DNA of 64,000 bases from CAYWMY01 sp046352935 (GTDB lineage Bacteria > Pseudomonadota > Gammaproteobacteria > Steroidobacterales > Steroidobacteraceae). Position 1 is the stretch's first letter; each line of letters opens with the position of its first letter. The stretch is from positions 62,001 through 126,000 of the forward strand of contig JAXMGR010000008.1 in NCBI GenBank assembly GCA_046352935.1, read 5' to 3'. The notes under the pieces were generated by a model. The model did no database searches. It saw nothing but the letters and a program-made list of their open reading frames with translations, and was not told the origin of the DNA. This document shows, piece after piece, positions 62,721-64,000 of the stretch. Position numbers and translations under genes: made by a program.

Positions 62721-63932
62721 TTACAGGCGCGCAGCGCCCATCAGCGACAGCACGCCGTTCTCGCCATCCTCGATCAACGAGGCGCGCGCGTCGCGGAAGA
62801 GCTTTTCAACAGGGTACTCACGGGTCAGGCCGTTGCTGCCGAGGACCTGTATCGCGTCGCTGGCGACCTCGAAGGCCGTCTGCGTGCACAGGACCTTGAC
62901 ACTGGCCGCGTACTGGAAGGGGACACCACCCGGCTTGACCGCATTGGCGACCGCGACCCGGCGGGCATGCGAGCGCGCGGCCTCGACCTTGCGGAACATC
63001 TCGAACAGCCGCAGCTTCACGGCCTGGTGCCGGATGATCGGCACGCCGCCCTGGACCCATTGTCTGGCGTATTCCAGCGCACATTCGTACGCGGCGCGGG
63101 CCACACCGACGAACTGCGGACCCATGTGCACGTTGGCGTCGCGCAGCACGTTCTCCCAGACGACCGGATAGGCCTCCGGGCCCTCCGCGAGCAGGAAGCG
63201 ACGCGGCACCACCACGTTGTTGAAGAAGATCTCGCCCTGGTTCAGCGTCCGCTGGCCGAGCTTCTCCAGCGGCTTGCCGCGCGTGATGCCGGGCAGGTCG
63301 AGCGGCATCAGAAATGCCGCGCCCTCGGCCAGGCCCTGTGCGGCGTTCTCGAAACCGGCGAACAGGACCGCGGAGCCGGCAATCGTTCCGCACGACACCC
63401 ATGCCGACTTCTGGCCGTTGAGCAGGAAGTCGTCGCCATGGCGGCGGACCTTCAGCGCCGGCCTGATGCGCGGATCACGATAGGACGGCTCGGTGAACGC
63501 GACGTTGTCCGAGCCACGCCCCGGCTCGGTGATCGCCAGACAGCCGATCTCGTCACGCCCGGAGAAGAACTCGACCAGGTCCTCGCGGCCGAAGCCGCGG
63601 GCGATCTGCGGCGTCATGTTGTTCAGGCCGCAGGTGATGAAGAGGCCGGCGTCGCCCCAGGCGAGTTCCTCGACGACGATGGCATGCAGCAGCGCCGCCT
63701 GCGCCGGCAACAGCTCGGCACCAGCGATCGCCGCGCCGCCGGAGAAGCCCAGCGCCTGGTAGCGACGCAGGACAGTCCACAGCGGCGAATCGGCGGCGAT
63801 CACCTGTTCCGCCGACATACGATCGAGCTGGACACCCGCCGGACGCATCACGTCCCGGGCGAAACCGCGGCAGACGGCGCGGATCGACTGCATCTCCTCG
63901 CTGAGATCGAGGTCGAGATCGAAGGAATCCAT
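62721..63932 (-). CDS. Acyl-CoA dehydrogenase
   Basis: A 403-residue acyl-CoA dehydrogenase, first gene of the operon 58074-63932. ITEPGRGSDN and LNGQKSAWVS are the flavin/substrate motifs. In the C-terminal loop IEDGENGVLS a Glu sits at the MCAD-type catalytic position, although the YEGT consensus is altered. Unlike the two alpha/beta pairs it should be active as a homo-oligomer. In one operon with an APH kinase and a ligase it may process a hydroxyacyl-CoA (see findings). Confidence 0.89.
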   Translation of the reverse strand: MDSFDLDLDLSEEMQSIRAVCRGFARDVMRPAGVQLDRMSAEQVIAADSPLWTVLRRYQALGFSGGAAIAGAELLPAQAALLHAIVVEELAWGDAGLFITCGLNNMTPQIARGFGREDLVEFFSGRDEIGCLAITEPGRGSDNVAFTEPSYRDPRIRPALKVRRHGDDFLLNGQKSAWVSCGTIAGSAVLFAGFENAAQGLAEGAAFLMPLDLPGITRGKPLEKLGQRTLNQGEIFFNNVVVPRRFLLAEGPEAYPVVWENVLRDANVHMGPQFVGVARAAYECALEYARQWVQGGVPIIRHQAVKLRLFEMFRKVEAARSHARRVAVANAVKPGGVPFQYAASVKVLCTQTAFEVASDAIQVLGSNGLTREYPVEKLFRDARASLIEDGENGVLSLMGAARL

Positions 63933-63961
63933 CCACGTGCTCCAGGGGCCACACGCCCGGA

Positions 63962-63990
63962 ATTGAAACAGTATTCGATCGTCTGGTCAA
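63962..63990 (-). promoter_or_regulatory. Promoter candidate with overlapping palindrome
   Basis: On the minus strand TTGACC (63985-63990) and TTCAAT (63962-63967) are 17 bases apart, about 30 bases before the dehydrogenase start at 63932. The perfect palindrome CAATTAATTG (63988-63997) overlaps the -35 box and could be an operator. This is the best sigma-70-like promoter in the window, and it shares the TTGACC box with the regulator promoter at 27299. Confidence 0.55.
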
Positions 63991-64000
63991 TTAATTGGAT

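Overview
The window is one dense catabolic island of high-GC DNA (roughly two thirds G+C in most lines). It holds 59 protein-coding genes and no tRNA, rRNA, CRISPR array or insertion sequence that I can see. Short gaps, ATGA/GTGA stop-start overlaps, Shine-Dalgarno-led starts and the enzyme repertoire suggest a steroid-degrading proteobacterium. Gammaproteobacterial or betaproteobacterial steroid degraders would fit, but the sequence alone does not settle the lineage.

Almost every gene fits CoA-dependent breakdown of a sterol, bile acid or similar polycyclic isoprenoid. Two modules carry the assignment. (1) The operon 28022-42196 (minus) begins with ipdA-ipdB, then a DUF35 protein and a thiolase-like protein, ipdC, an echA20-type crotonase, an acyl-CoA dehydrogenase alpha/beta pair, thiolases, SDRs, a MaoC hydratase and a GMC oxidoreductase. 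This is the gene set that opens steroid rings C and D after the methylhexahydroindanedione propionate (HIP) stage. (2) The plus-strand operon 48075-52308 carries a KstD-like flavoprotein followed by chsH2-chsH1-ltp2, the hydratase and retro-aldolase that remove the last side-chain carbons, in the order of the actinobacterial igr operon.

Layout. 3-1744 (+): sulfotransferase-family protein (5' end outside the window) and an SDR. 1790-13072 (-): FadH-type reductase, metallo-hydrolase, SDR, acyl-CoA carboxylase carboxyltransferase, KstD-like dehydrogenase, formylglycine sulfatase, and an acyl-CoA dehydrogenase beta/alpha pair. 13372-16609 (+): membrane protein, LLM flavin monooxygenase-like protein, SDR, crotonase. 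16784-27239 (-): thiolase, FadB-type enzyme, alpha-methylacyl-CoA racemase-like protein, acyl-CoA ligase, two SDRs, sulfotransferase-family protein, DUF1214-like protein. 27353-27901 (+): winged-helix regulator with a visible promoter and operator candidate. 28022-42196 (-): the ring C/D operon. 42416-47961 (-): two SDRs, NTF2-like protein, Old Yellow Enzyme, a second aldolase-like protein and a DUF35-MaoC fusion. 48075-52308 (+): KstD-like and the side-chain trio. 52364-57468 (-): alkyl-sulfatase-like metallo-hydrolase, SDR, TetR regulator, sulfotransferase-family protein, LLM protein. 57570-58034 (+): VOC protein. 58074-63932 (-): acyl-CoA dehydrogenase, nitroreductase, SCP-x-type thiolase, CoA ligase and an APH-type kinase.

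Working together (inference): desulfation and oxidation of the steroid, CoA activation by two ligases, racemisation and beta-oxidation of a branched side chain, side-chain removal by ChsH1/ChsH2/Ltp2, then hydrolytic opening of rings D and C by the EchA20- and IpdAB-type enzymes. Ring A/B genes (9-alpha-hydroxylase, extradiol dioxygenase) are not in this window. The least expected parts are the sulfatase, the three sulfotransferase-family proteins, a second aldolase/hydratase set with reversed domain order, and a kinase/acyl-CoA dehydrogenase/ligase operon that recalls split ACAD10/11 chemistry.
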